Positions 18,360 to 26,652 of a stretch of 64,000 nucleotides of DNA are shown here, piece after piece. Under the pieces are notes generated by a model. The model was not told the origin of the DNA, made no database searches, and saw only the letters and a list, made by a program, of their open reading frames with translations. Position 1 is the first letter of the stretch. Every line of letters starts with the position of its first letter. Source of the stretch: Corynebacterium atrinae (lineage in GTDB: Bacteria > Actinomycetota > Actinomycetes > Mycobacteriales > Mycobacteriaceae); the NCBI RefSeq assembly GCF_030408455.1, contig NZ_CP046977.1, forward strand, positions 1,240,001 through 1,304,000, in the 5' to 3' direction. The position numbers and the translations under genes are program-made.

Positions 18360-20648
18360 TTGGCTTTCAACTGGTTCTGGAAAGCAATGGGGGCGCAGCA
18401 GTCACGCAATCAGAAGCGGAGCCTCGCGATTGTTGAGGATTCTGCCGCTCGTGCTGCCGAGTTGTCGCACCTTGATGACTCTGCTTTGGCCCAGCGCGCG
18501 CACGACCTCACTGCCGGCGGCACTCTCACAGATCCCGCGGAATTTTTGGCGGTGCTGGGGGTCGCGTCGGAACGCACGCTCGGGCTGCGGCCGTTCCCGG
18601 TCCAGTCGCAGGCGGTCTTGCGGCTTCTTGAGGGAGATGTCATCCAGATGGCCACCGGTGAGGGCAAGACCTTGGTCGGAGCGATGGCGGCGACCGGGTT
18701 CGGCCTCATGGGCAAGCGCGTCCACCTCATAACCATTAATGATTATCTCGCTGACCGTGACGCGGAATGGATGCGGCCGCTGGTGTCCTTCTTTGGCCTG
18801 TCGGTAGGCGCCATCACGGAAAAGCTTGGTCCGCAGGAGCGGCGTGAGGCATATGGCTGTGATGTCGTTTACGGTCCGGTCAATGAAATCGGTTTCGATG
18901 TCCTGCGTGATCAGCAGGTCACCCGCCGCAGTGATGCGGTGCAGGCCCCGTCCGATGTTGCTCTGGTCGACGAGGCGGATTCGGTGCTGGTGGATGAGGC
19001 GCTCGTTCCGCTCGTTCTTGCCGGGAGCCAACCGGGGGTGGAAACCACCGGAAAGATAACCGAGGTCGTGCGCACGCTGCGGGAGAACGAACACTATTCC
19101 ATCGACGATGATCGCCGCAACGTCTTCCTCACCGATGCCGGCGCCACTCGCGTCGAGCAGGCGTTGGGTATTACGACGCTCTACGACGACGAACACATTG
19201 GTACCACCCTCGTCCGCGTCAACCTCGCGTTGCACGCGAAGGCTCTGCTTATCCGCGACATTCACTATCTAGTTGATGAGGGCAAGGTCGCGCTAATCGA
19301 CGCCTCCCGGGGCCGCGTCGCCGATCTCCAGCGGTGGCCCGACGGGCTGCAGGCAGCCGTCGAGGCGAAGGAGGGGTTGGACGTGAGCGAGGGAGGGCGG
19401 ATCCTCGACACGATTACTCTTCAAGCCCTCATGCGCCGCTACCCGATGGTGTGCGGGATGACGGGCACCGCCGTCGAAGCAACGGATCAGCTGCGGCAGT
19501 TCTATGGCCTACATGTTTCGGAGATTGAGAGAAACAAGGCGCTCCAGCGTTTTGATGAGGCCGATCGGATCTATGCCACTGCTGCTGAAAAGAACCGGGC
19601 GATCGTGGAGGAGATCTCCGCGCTGCATGCCGTGGGCCAGCCCGTGCTAGTGGGCACCCATGATGTCGCCGAGTCGGAGGCCCTAGCGGCGGCGTTGGCG
19701 GAGCGGGGAGTCGAGGTCAACGTCCTCAATGCCAAAAACGATGCCGAAGAGGCCCGGATCGTTGCGGAAGCTGGCGACCTCGGGCGGGTGACGGTGTCGA
19801 CGCAGATGGCGGGGCGCGGAACCGACATCCGCCTTGGCGGGGCGGATGAGCGGGACCACGACGCCGTCGCCAAGCTGGGTGGACTAGCTGTCATCGGTAC
19901 CTCTCGCCATCGCACTGTGCGCTTGGATAACCAGTTGCGCGGCCGGGCAGGGCGACAGGGCGATCCGGGGCTCTCGCTGTTCTTCGTTTCTTTAGAGGAC
20001 GACGTCGTGGTGTCTGGTGGCTCCGGGGAATCCGTCACCGCCCAGCCTGATGCGCTCGGCCGGATCACTTCCAACAAGATCGCCAATTTTGTGGCGCATT
20101 GCCAGCGCGTGACTGAAGGCCAATTGTTGGAAATCCATGCCCAGACGTGGAAGTACAACCAGCTACTGGCCGATCAGCGTGACATCTTCGATGAGCGCCG
20201 CGCCCGACTGTTGGATACGCCCCTGGCATGGGAGGAGCTATCTGGGCACGCGCCGGAGAAGGCACTCGGCCTCGCAGACCTGGACGTGAGCGTGCGTGAG
20301 CAGGCTGCCCGCGACATCATGCTCTTCCACCTGGACAATGAATGGGCCGAACACCTCGCCGTCATGGATGACGTGCGAGAGTCGATCCACCTGAGGGCCA
20401 TTGCGCGCGAGACTCCGATTGATGAATACCACCGCATTGCCGTGCGAGAATTCAAAGGCGTGGCGCAGCGGGCGGTGGACAAATCCGTCGAGACGTTCCG
20501 TACTGTGCTTATCGACGCCGCCGGGGCACATCTCGGCGACAACGGCCTCGCTCGGCCGTCCGCCACGTGGACCTACATGGTTTCCGACAACCCGCTCGCA
20601 GGATCGGGCAATTCGGTTGTGTCCGGTATCGGCAATCTTTTCCGCTGA
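18360..20648 (+). CDS. secA2: Accessory Sec translocase ATPase SecA2
   Basis: Second SecA, 762 residues, shorter than SecA1 as usual for actinobacterial SecA2. Walker A is ATGEGKTLVG, Walker B-type DEADSVLVDEA, and helicase motif MTGTAVEATDQ; motif VI region is QLRGRAGRQGDPG. It lacks the C-terminal zinc-binding tail of SecA1. The TTG at 18360 is chosen as start: it sits 7 bases after AAGGAG and opens the sequence AFNWFWKAMG that begins coryneform SecA2 proteins; the in-frame codons upstream look untranslated. It drives export of a limited set of substrates with SecYEG. It is divergent from the hydrolase gene, with 76 bases between them. Confidence 0.92.
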   Translation: MAFNWFWKAMGAQQSRNQKRSLAIVEDSAARAAELSHLDDSALAQRAHDLTAGGTLTDPAEFLAVLGVASERTLGLRPFPVQSQAVLRLLEGDVIQMATGEGKTLVGAMAATGFGLMGKRVHLITINDYLADRDAEWMRPLVSFFGLSVGAITEKLGPQERREAYGCDVVYGPVNEIGFDVLRDQQVTRRSDAVQAPSDVALVDEADSVLVDEALVPLVLAGSQPGVETTGKITEVVRTLRENEHYSIDDDRRNVFLTDAGATRVEQALGITTLYDDEHIGTTLVRVNLALHAKALLIRDIHYLVDEGKVALIDASRGRVADLQRWPDGLQAAVEAKEGLDVSEGGRILDTITLQALMRRYPMVCGMTGTAVEATDQLRQFYGLHVSEIERNKALQRFDEADRIYATAAEKNRAIVEEISALHAVGQPVLVGTHDVAESEALAAALAERGVEVNVLNAKNDAEEARIVAEAGDLGRVTVSTQMAGRGTDIRLGGADERDHDAVAKLGGLAVIGTSRHRTVRLDNQLRGRAGRQGDPGLSLFFVSLEDDVVVSGGSGESVTAQPDALGRITSNKIANFVAHCQRVTEGQLLEIHAQTWKYNQLLADQRDIFDERRARLLDTPLAWEELSGHAPEKALGLADLDVSVREQAARDIMLFHLDNEWAEHLAVMDDVRESIHLRAIARETPIDEYHRIAVREFKGVAQRAVDKSVETFRTVLIDAAGAHLGDNGLARPSATWTYMVSDNPLAGSGNSVVSGIGNLFR

Positions 20649-20684
20649 TCAGCGTGGGTGAATGGGTGACTTGGCCGTCCCCGT

Positions 20685-20715
20685 GCCCGCCTCGGCGGGC
20701 GACAACGGCTATGAT
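20685..20715 (+). promoter_or_regulatory. Stem-loop and -10 box ahead of odhI
   Basis: GCCCGC-CTCG-GCGGGC (20685-20700) forms a 6-bp stem after the secA2 stop, and TATGAT at 20710-20715 resembles a -10 box about 39 bases before the odhI ATG. It suggests odhI has its own promoter and that readthrough from secA2 is limited. Confidence 0.4.
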
Positions 20716-20753
20716 TGCAAACAGTCACAGTTCCGACAATCGGAGGTTTTGAA

Positions 20754-21182
20754 ATGAGTGAGAACACCGGTACTCCTGAAGCGCAGGTCGAGACCACATC
20801 GGTCTTCCGGGCTGATTTGCTGAAGGAAATGGAGTCCGGCGCCGCTCCGGCCACCTCTGGGGCGGATAATCTGCCTGCTGGTGCGGGCCTTCTCGTCGTT
20901 AAACGTGGACCCAACGCGGGTGCGCGCTTTTTGCTTGATCAGCCGATTACCACGGCTGGGCGCCACCCGGAGTCTGACATCTTCCTCGATGATGTCACCG
21001 TTTCCCGCCGCCACGCGGAGTTCCGCACCAATGAGGGTGAGTTCGAGGTATTCGATGTGGGATCCCTCAACGGCACGTATGTTAACCGTGAGCCCCGTAA
21101 TTCCCAGGTGTTGACCACGGGCGATGAGGTGCAAATCGGTAAGTTCCGTCTCGTTTTCGTCGCCGGCCCCAAGGCCGACTAG
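20754..21182 (+). CDS. odhI: FHA protein OdhI (GarA homologue), 2-oxoglutarate dehydrogenase inhibitor
   Basis: 142-residue phosphopeptide-binding protein. Unphosphorylated OdhI binds and inhibits the E1 part of 2-oxoglutarate dehydrogenase; Ser/Thr kinases such as PknG phosphorylate the N-terminal ETTSVFR motif (adjacent Thr pair at residues 13-14 here), which then folds back onto the FHA domain and relieves inhibition. The FHA core is complete: GRHPESDIFLDD, SRRHAEF and GSLNGTYVN. The ATG at 20754 lies behind CGGAGG and gives the expected N-terminus. It controls glutamate/2-oxoglutarate flux. Confidence 0.96.
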   Translation: MSENTGTPEAQVETTSVFRADLLKEMESGAAPATSGADNLPAGAGLLVVKRGPNAGARFLLDQPITTAGRHPESDIFLDDVTVSRRHAEFRTNEGEFEVFDVGSLNGTYVNREPRNSQVLTTGDEVQIGKFRLVFVAGPKAD

Positions 21183-21202
21183 AGGGAAATTAGTCCGAGA
21201 CA

Positions 21203-21940
21203 GTGAGTGCAGTTCGAAAGTCGACGGCAGTCCGCGCGGCATCGGGCGACAACGCTGCCAGGACCTCAGCCCGGACGTTGTCCATCGGCAAGGTTTTGGA
21301 GTTGTTGCGCTCCGAGTTCCCCGATGTGGCTGTCTCCAAGATTCGCTTCCTCGAGGCCGAGGGGCTGATTACGCCGCAGCGCACGGCGTCAGGGTACCGT
21401 CGTTTCACCAACGATGATGTCCAGCGGTTGCGCTACATTTTGGTGACCCAGCGGGACAATTACCTGCCGCTGAAGGTTATCCGTGAGCAGCTGGAAGCGA
21501 TGGATTCCGGGGCTGTTGCCGCGATTCTTACCACGGGTGCCTCACCCGAGGACTTTCGCAAACCAGCTGCCTCCCGGCTCACAGACGCCGACCTGGCCAG
21601 CCAGGCGGGCGTGGAAATGCAGCTGGTCCTTGAGCTGCTAGAGATTGGGTTGATCAAGCCGGATGGCGCGGGCTACTTCTCTGTTGATGACATCAAGATC
21701 GTTTCAGCGGCCGAGGCGCTCAAGGGCTTTGGTTTTGATGCCCGGCATTTGAAGTCCATGCGCAACACCGCGCGCCGTCAGGCTGACCTCATTGGACAAG
21801 TTATTTCGCCGGTGGCGAAGTCGAAGGGATCTACCGCGCGCCAGCGGGCGGAGGATATGGGTCAGCAGATGACGGCCCTGGCTGTGTCTTTGCACAGCTC
21901 ATTGGTCAAAAGCGCCCTCCGCGACGTGCTGGAATCATGA
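21203..21940 (+). CDS. ftsR: MerR-family regulator, FtsR type
   Basis: 245-residue DNA-binding protein with an N-terminal MerR winged helix (SIGKVLELLRSEFPDVAVSK, EAEGLITPQRTASGYRRF). The neighbour position directly after odhI matches FtsR of C. glutamicum, an activator of the cell-division gene ftsZ; that identification rests on sequence layout and synteny remembered, not on a search. GTG start at 21203, 20 bases after odhI, so the two are probably co-transcribed. It ends in an ATGA overlap with the next gene. Confidence 0.82.
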   Translation: MSAVRKSTAVRAASGDNAARTSARTLSIGKVLELLRSEFPDVAVSKIRFLEAEGLITPQRTASGYRRFTNDDVQRLRYILVTQRDNYLPLKVIREQLEAMDSGAVAAILTTGASPEDFRKPAASRLTDADLASQAGVEMQLVLELLEIGLIKPDGAGYFSVDDIKIVSAAEALKGFGFDARHLKSMRNTARRQADLIGQVISPVAKSKGSTARQRAEDMGQQMTALAVSLHSSLVKSALRDVLES

Positions 21941-22551
21941 CGCTGATTCCCGTCGAGTACCACGGTGTGCACAGCACCGGCCCAGAACACTTCAGTTGCG
22001 TTCTGCTGCGATGGGCCGAGCACAACCGTATCCTTCCCATCTGGATGTCGCCCTTGTCGGCGGCTGAGTTGGAAGCCCGGGATGAGGGCTTTGTGCCACG
22101 TCGCCCGGGTACCCCAGATCTCATGGCGGAAATGTCGACTCGTCTGACCAGTGGAGTCACGGCTGTCAACATTATTAGCCATTTCGAGGGCGTGTTCATT
22201 GCCTCGGTGGTGTTCAACGATGGCGAAGAGATCGATGCCCGACCCTCTGATGCCATTAAGTTGGCGCGGGCGTTGGAGCTCGATATTCAGGTGGAAGAAG
22301 ATGTGCTCACCCAAGCGTCCTTTTTCGTCTCAGATGATGCGTTGGAGGAGTACTTCGGGCTGCGTCTGAGTCCTGCCGCGGGGTCATCAGTGGAGGATGA
22401 CCTGTCGGCCTCGGGTGATGCCCAGGCGGATGCCGATTTCGAAGAAATGATGCGTTCGCTGGGCATGGATGAGAATGATTTCCTGGAGCCGGGTGGCGAT
22501 GGTGCCGACGGGGCAGATGACACGGATGTGACTAAAGGTGACAACGGGTAG
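21937..22551 (+). CDS. DUF151 bifunctional nuclease family protein
   Basis: 204 residues with the DUF151 core: GPEHFSCVLLRWAEHNRILP at the start and the hallmark EIDARPSDAIKLA in the middle. Members include a plant DNase/RNase and an orthologue encoded next to ftsR in corynebacteria; the bacterial role is not established. The C-terminal 60 residues are acidic and probably disordered. ATGA overlap with ftsR indicates coupled translation. Confidence 0.8.
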   Translation: MTLIPVEYHGVHSTGPEHFSCVLLRWAEHNRILPIWMSPLSAAELEARDEGFVPRRPGTPDLMAEMSTRLTSGVTAVNIISHFEGVFIASVVFNDGEEIDARPSDAIKLARALELDIQVEEDVLTQASFFVSDDALEEYFGLRLSPAAGSSVEDDLSASGDAQADADFEEMMRSLGMDENDFLEPGGDGADGADDTDVTKGDNG

Positions 22552-22609
22552 AATGAAGTCTAATCTTCAACTTGAGGGTTAGAGTTGCGGCGTGTTGCCA
22601 AGTTGTGCC

Positions 22610-22638
22610 TTGACGTTGCTCTACTCTTGGCTTTAAAT
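22610..22638 (+). promoter_or_regulatory. Probable sigma-70-type promoter of the MerR gene
   Basis: TTGACG (22610-22615) and TTAAAT (22633-22638) are separated by 17 bases, 41 bases before the GTG start, in an AT-rich 128-base gap. The GGAG at 22669-22672, 7 bases before GTG, is the ribosome-binding site. Confidence 0.45.
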
Positions 22639-22679
22639 GACGCATAAGGCGTTTTTCCAAACACCATTGGAGTAATTAC

Positions 22680-23243
22680 GTGAGCACCCACGATCATTCG
22701 GACACCACCCAGGCCCCCGTCCAAGAATCCCTCTTCGACCTCGGCCCCGGGGAAGAGGTTGGCTACCGTGTCCCCATCGCTTGCCAAGTCGCTGGCATCA
22801 CCTACCGCCAGCTCGACTACTGGGCCCGGACCAAGCTCGTTGTTCCCTCGATTCGTGGCGCCCGCGGCTCCGGCTCGCAGCGTCTCTATTCCTTCCGCGA
22901 CATCCTCGTGCTGAAGATCGTCAAGCGCCTGCTGGACACCGGCATCTCGCTGCAGAACATCCGCCTCGCCGTGGAAAAGCTGCGTGACCGCGGTGCCAAC
23001 GATATCGCCGAGATCACCCTCGTCTCTGACGGCACCACGGTCTACGAATGCCGTTCCGCCGATGAGGTCATCGACTTGCTGGGAGGCGGCCAGGGTGTCT
23101 TTGGTATCGCAGTCCCCGGCATCATGAAGGAACTCACCGGCACCATCGCCTCCTTCCCCTCGGAGCGCGTCGATGAAGAGTCCGGAGCCGAAGTCATCGG
23201 CATGGACGAGCTGGCCGCGCGCCGTACCCGCAAGACCTCCTAA
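22680..23243 (+). CDS. MerR-family transcriptional regulator
   Basis: 187 residues; the MerR DNA-binding domain starts near residue 28 (GYRVPIACQVAGITYRQLDY, then GSGSQRLYSFRDILVLKIVK). No effector-binding domain of known type follows; the rest (VLDTG... to EEMD-like tail) is short and ends in a basic ARRTRKTS. Read with its GTG start and own ribosome-binding site. It is the second MerR gene in this cluster, the other being the FtsR-like one. Target genes unknown. Confidence 0.8.
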   Translation: MSTHDHSDTTQAPVQESLFDLGPGEEVGYRVPIACQVAGITYRQLDYWARTKLVVPSIRGARGSGSQRLYSFRDILVLKIVKRLLDTGISLQNIRLAVEKLRDRGANDIAEITLVSDGTTVYECRSADEVIDLLGGGQGVFGIAVPGIMKELTGTIASFPSERVDEESGAEVIGMDELAARRTRKTS

Positions 23244-23263
23244 GCTGTCACGCTAGAACAGAA

Positions 23264-23327
23264 AAAGCCGCTTCCCCATTCACTCTCGCTCCGCTCACGG
23301 GCGGGAGGGTTGCAGGGAAGCGGCTTT
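23264..23327. terminator. Bidirectional terminator, 13-bp stem
   Basis: AAAGCCGCTTCCC (23264-23276) pairs perfectly with GGGAAGCGGCTTT (23315-23327); A-rich and T-rich ends flank the stem, so it can end both the MerR gene and the convergent vWA gene. Confidence 0.85.
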
Positions 23328-23343
23328 ACGCTTGCCGGACCAG

Positions 23344-24720
23344 CTAGAGGCCGACTGCCTTCCGGATGGAGCTATCAAGCTGATCCGGCGAAGTGACCGT
23401 GGTGGTGGAGGTAGCCACACCAGTGACGGCCTGGTCGGCCTCGCCCGAACCGAGTTGGATGACATCCACTAGGACGTCCGCGCCTGCTACGGCACCGTAG
23501 AAGGCCTGAGTGAACGAAGCATCATCCATATCCTGATCGGTACCAGTGGTGACCAAGAGAATGCGGGTGGTCTTGCCGGCAGTGCGGGCGTGGTCCGCAG
23601 CGGCCCCGGCAGCAGCGACGAGCGCGGAGCGAGTCTGGGGAACCCCGCCGTAGCCGAAGCGCACGAGGGCATTCGCACCGGGTTCACCGCTGTCGGTGAA
23701 ATTGACGTTGGCGCGCCAGCCCTTGGTCACCCCGGGGTTGAGCGGGGAAGAGTAGTTCCATACGCTGACCTGCTGCCCGTCGCTCCCCAAGTCGAGGGCG
23801 GTGGAGGACAAAGCCGCGGCAGTTTCTCCGAAGAAGGTAGCACCCGCGGCGGAGGAGGTATCGAGGAGGATGAGGGTGTCCGTGGGGGTCGAGGCGAGGG
23901 AAGTGGATGCGCCGTTGGAGCTCGGCGGGGTGTCCGTGCCGATGACCGCCCACGCAGCGGAACGATCGGGGAGATCGGAAGGCACTTCGGACTCGATGGA
24001 GCTGAAGTCGGCGAAGTGGGCGGCGGCGCGCGTCTGCTCCTCGGTGACCGACCCGGAGGGGTTGAGGACGTGGGCGATCTGGATGACCTCGGCGCCGTTA
24101 ATGTCGACGGTGGAACCGATACTGCGATCCACCTCGTCGTTGGCGCCCACGGCGATGACTCCGGTGGCGTCGGTAATCGTGGCGTTGCGATCCCGCTCAA
24201 TGAACTGCGGCGCGAGATCCTTGTCCAGAGCAGTCGCGACGGCGACTGCCGCGTCGGGGTCGGTGGCAACAGGGTAGGTGATGGAGGCTGGGTCAACGTT
24301 GCTCAGGTCGCCGCCGTCTGCGTTCCACAACTGAGAGGCCTCAATGGACACGGGGGTCGTGAGCGAAACAGTGCGGCTGCCCAAGGCTTGCACGGTACGG
24401 GGAGAGTCCGGAGCCAGATAGAGGGCGGCGGAGTCAACAGAATCTACCAGTTGGGCCTTGACACAGAAGTCGCGGACCACGGGGTTTGACTCGTTGTAAG
24501 CGTTCACCAACTCTTCGGCCTCCGGGCCCGCCGATGCGATGGGCAAGATGAGATCGCCGTCGATGCAGTCGCCAGAGGCGGCTACCTTCTCTACCTCATT
24601 GTTGTTGCGGGCGATAAACCACGTCACCAAAGAGATGACCAGGATGAGCGCCACAATGGCCGCCGCAATGAGCCCGCCGGAAAGGCGGTTGTTTGGTTGT
24701 CCATTGGAATGACGGCCCAT
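23344..24720 (-). CDS. Membrane-anchored von Willebrand A domain protein
   Basis: 458 residues. A short basic N-terminus and one hydrophobic helix (about residues 15-36) anchor it, with the rest outside. The middle resembles a solute-binding fold (CIDGDLILPIASAG...). The C-terminal half is a vWA domain whose metal-ion-dependent adhesion motif reads DTSSA (DxSxS) in LILLDTSSAAG. Proteins of this kind occur in many corynebacteria; function unknown, adhesion or surface complex assembly are guesses. It is flanked by a strong terminator downstream. Confidence 0.75.
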   Translation of the reverse strand: MGRHSNGQPNNRLSGGLIAAAIVALILVISLVTWFIARNNNEVEKVAASGDCIDGDLILPIASAGPEAEELVNAYNESNPVVRDFCVKAQLVDSVDSAALYLAPDSPRTVQALGSRTVSLTTPVSIEASQLWNADGGDLSNVDPASITYPVATDPDAAVAVATALDKDLAPQFIERDRNATITDATGVIAVGANDEVDRSIGSTVDINGAEVIQIAHVLNPSGSVTEEQTRAAAHFADFSSIESEVPSDLPDRSAAWAVIGTDTPPSSNGASTSLASTPTDTLILLDTSSAAGATFFGETAAALSSTALDLGSDGQQVSVWNYSSPLNPGVTKGWRANVNFTDSGEPGANALVRFGYGGVPQTRSALVAAAGAAADHARTAGKTTRILLVTTGTDQDMDDASFTQAFYGAVAGADVLVDVIQLGSGEADQAVTGVATSTTTVTSPDQLDSSIRKAVGL

Positions 24721-24752
24721 GGATGTCTATCCTCACCTGAGACGAAAGGTAT

Positions 24753-25613
24753 TTAAGTTCTCAGTGTATCGACTTCCGCAGCATCGATGATTGCGACAAG
24801 CCGGTCACGCAGGGGTTTTCCCCGCTCTGCCAGACCCCGTTGTCGGGCCACGTATTCGGCCTTTCCCTCCGGAGTTTCAATCGCTACCACTCCGAACCCA
24901 TAGTCGCGGCAATCGTAGGGGGAGGCTTCCATGTCGAGAATGCGGGCGTCGACGGCTAGTTCAAAGGCCTCGAGCAAAACCTCGCCAGGGACAAGCGGGC
25001 CCAATTTAGATGCCCATTTGAACACATCCATCGTCGCATGCACGCAGCCAGCCTGGTCGAACTCGGGCTGATCCGCACGCTCCAACACCGCAATATTGAG
25101 CGATCGGGCAGGTGGGGTGAAGAATCGGAACGCATCAAAGTGCGTACACCGTATTTGGTGCTTTTCGACGACCGCGTCGCTTCCCGCTGCGCCCAGGCGC
25201 AGCGGAAGATCGTGGCGAGGGGCATCGCTGCGATAGACCATGGCCCATTCGTGGAGGCCAAAGCAGTCGAAGTGTGTCGGGTTGAGGTTTGTTCGCCGGA
25301 GGAGGTCGCGAATATATAGATAAGCGCCGCCGCGGCGGCGCCACAGGGCGGTGACGTCGACGGCGGTGGCCGGCGGGGCGTCGATAAGCAGGTAGTCCCG
25401 CATATCGATGTGCCCTTCCAGAGCGAGCCCGTGGCCGGGGTGCCAGCGGCGCAGATGCGCCGGACGGACCGGATAATACTCAAATAGGAAGTCAAATACC
25501 GGGTGCTTGACGTTGCGGCGTCGACGCTCCAGATGATCGCGAGTCAACGCCTCCGCGCGGGTGATGTGTGCTTCTTGCCGGGCGTGCCACGTGGCGGTAT
25601 CAAGAATCCTCAT
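24753..25613 (-). CDS. Conserved actinobacterial protein, often called 3-methyladenine DNA glycosylase
   Basis: 286 residues. Recognised as the corynebacterial family routinely labelled 3-methyladenine DNA glycosylase; I see no AlkA/Tag helix-hairpin-helix motif in it, so the label is doubtful. Conserved stretches include HPVFDFLFEYYPVRPAHLRRW and the closing ASPYDCRDYGFGVVAIET. The start at the ATG at 25613 (MRILDTATW) overlaps the end of the upstream CorC-type gene by 14 bases; longer upstream codons are discarded because they lie fully inside that gene. Confidence 0.6.
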   Translation of the reverse strand: MRILDTATWHARQEAHITRAEALTRDHLERRRRNVKHPVFDFLFEYYPVRPAHLRRWHPGHGLALEGHIDMRDYLLIDAPPATAVDVTALWRRRGGAYLYIRDLLRRTNLNPTHFDCFGLHEWAMVYRSDAPRHDLPLRLGAAGSDAVVEKHQIRCTHFDAFRFFTPPARSLNIAVLERADQPEFDQAGCVHATMDVFKWASKLGPLVPGEVLLEAFELAVDARILDMEASPYDCRDYGFGVVAIETPEGKAEYVARQRGLAERGKPLRDRLVAIIDAAEVDTLRT

Positions 25614-26652
25614 GGGTCCAGTCGTTGACGGTGCCGACGTATTCTTCGATGAGGTCTTCCAAGGTGATGACTCCGATGAGCTCGCCACGCTCGCGGACCT
25701 GCGCCATGTGGGCGGAGCCGCGGTGGAGCTTGCGCAGAGCCTCATCCATGAGCCCCGAGCTGTCGACGATGGTGAGAGGCCGGATCTGCGAGCGGGGAAT
25801 GACCTCGTCTTCCTGCGCGGATGCGAGACGATCGAGGACATCCTTGACGTGAATGTAACCAAGGAACGACCCGTCCTGGCCCGTCACCGGGAAGCGGGAG
25901 AACCCGGTCTCCACCACCGCGAGTTCCAGTTGCTTCAGGGTCGGACCCCGGCGCCCAAAGTCGAGGGTGCGGACATTATCCAGGGGAATCATGACTTCCT
26001 TGAGGCTGCGCTTTTCTGACCTTAGCGCCTTTGACAGCCGGAGGGTTTCCTCGGCGTCGAGCAGGCCTTCGGCGCGGGACTCCTTGATCATGAACGCGAG
26101 TTGGGCCTCATCGACCGTGGAATCCAGTTCGTCCTTTTGCTCGATGCCAAAGGCGCGGAGGGTGATCCGCGCGATCCAGTTCATGAACTCGATGAGCGGG
26201 CGAGTCAGGCGCACCCACCAAATCATGGCGGGCGCCAACCACATGGCGAGGGTCTCCGGGCCGGCAATGGCGATGTTCTTGGGCACCATCTCGCCAAAGA
26301 GAATATGGAGGAACGTGATAATGCCGAGAGCAATGACGAAAGAAATTGGGTGGAGGAGATTCTCCGGCATGCCGAGGGCAAGGAAAGGTTCCTCAATGAA
26401 ATGCGCGACAGCCGGCTCAGCTACCTTGCCCAAGATCAGCGAACAGATCGTGATGCCGAATTGGGCGCCCGCCAACATGATGGACAAGTGCTCGGTGGCG
26501 TACAGCACCTTGCGCGCGGCGGGGCGACCCTGGGCAATGAGTGATTCGATGCGGTCACGCCGCGAGGAAATCAAGGCGAATTCGGCGGCCACGAAAAAGG
26601 CGTTGGCGGACAAAAGCCCGACGATGAGGAGGATGGTGGTGAAGATGCTCAT
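25600..26652 (-). CDS. CNNM/CorC-type (HlyC-like) membrane protein 2
   Basis: 350 residues: an N-terminal DUF21/CNNM membrane domain with about four hydrophobic helices (FTTILLIVGLLSANAFFVAAEF...) followed by a tandem CBS pair (LSLKEVMIPLDNVRTLD, ...GVITLEDLIEEYVG). Family members are implicated in magnesium/cobalt transport or resistance and were wrongly named hemolysins. It shares its architecture with the upstream gene and overlaps it by four bases (ATGA), so the two are a coupled paralogous pair and may act as a heteromer. Confidence 0.85.
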   Translation of the reverse strand: MSIFTTILLIVGLLSANAFFVAAEFALISSRRDRIESLIAQGRPAARKVLYATEHLSIMLAGAQFGITICSLILGKVAEPAVAHFIEEPFLALGMPENLLHPISFVIALGIITFLHILFGEMVPKNIAIAGPETLAMWLAPAMIWWVRLTRPLIEFMNWIARITLRAFGIEQKDELDSTVDEAQLAFMIKESRAEGLLDAEETLRLSKALRSEKRSLKEVMIPLDNVRTLDFGRRGPTLKQLELAVVETGFSRFPVTGQDGSFLGYIHVKDVLDRLASAQEDEVIPRSQIRPLTIVDSSGLMDEALRKLHRGSAHMAQVRERGELIGVITLEDLIEEYVGTVNDWTHEDS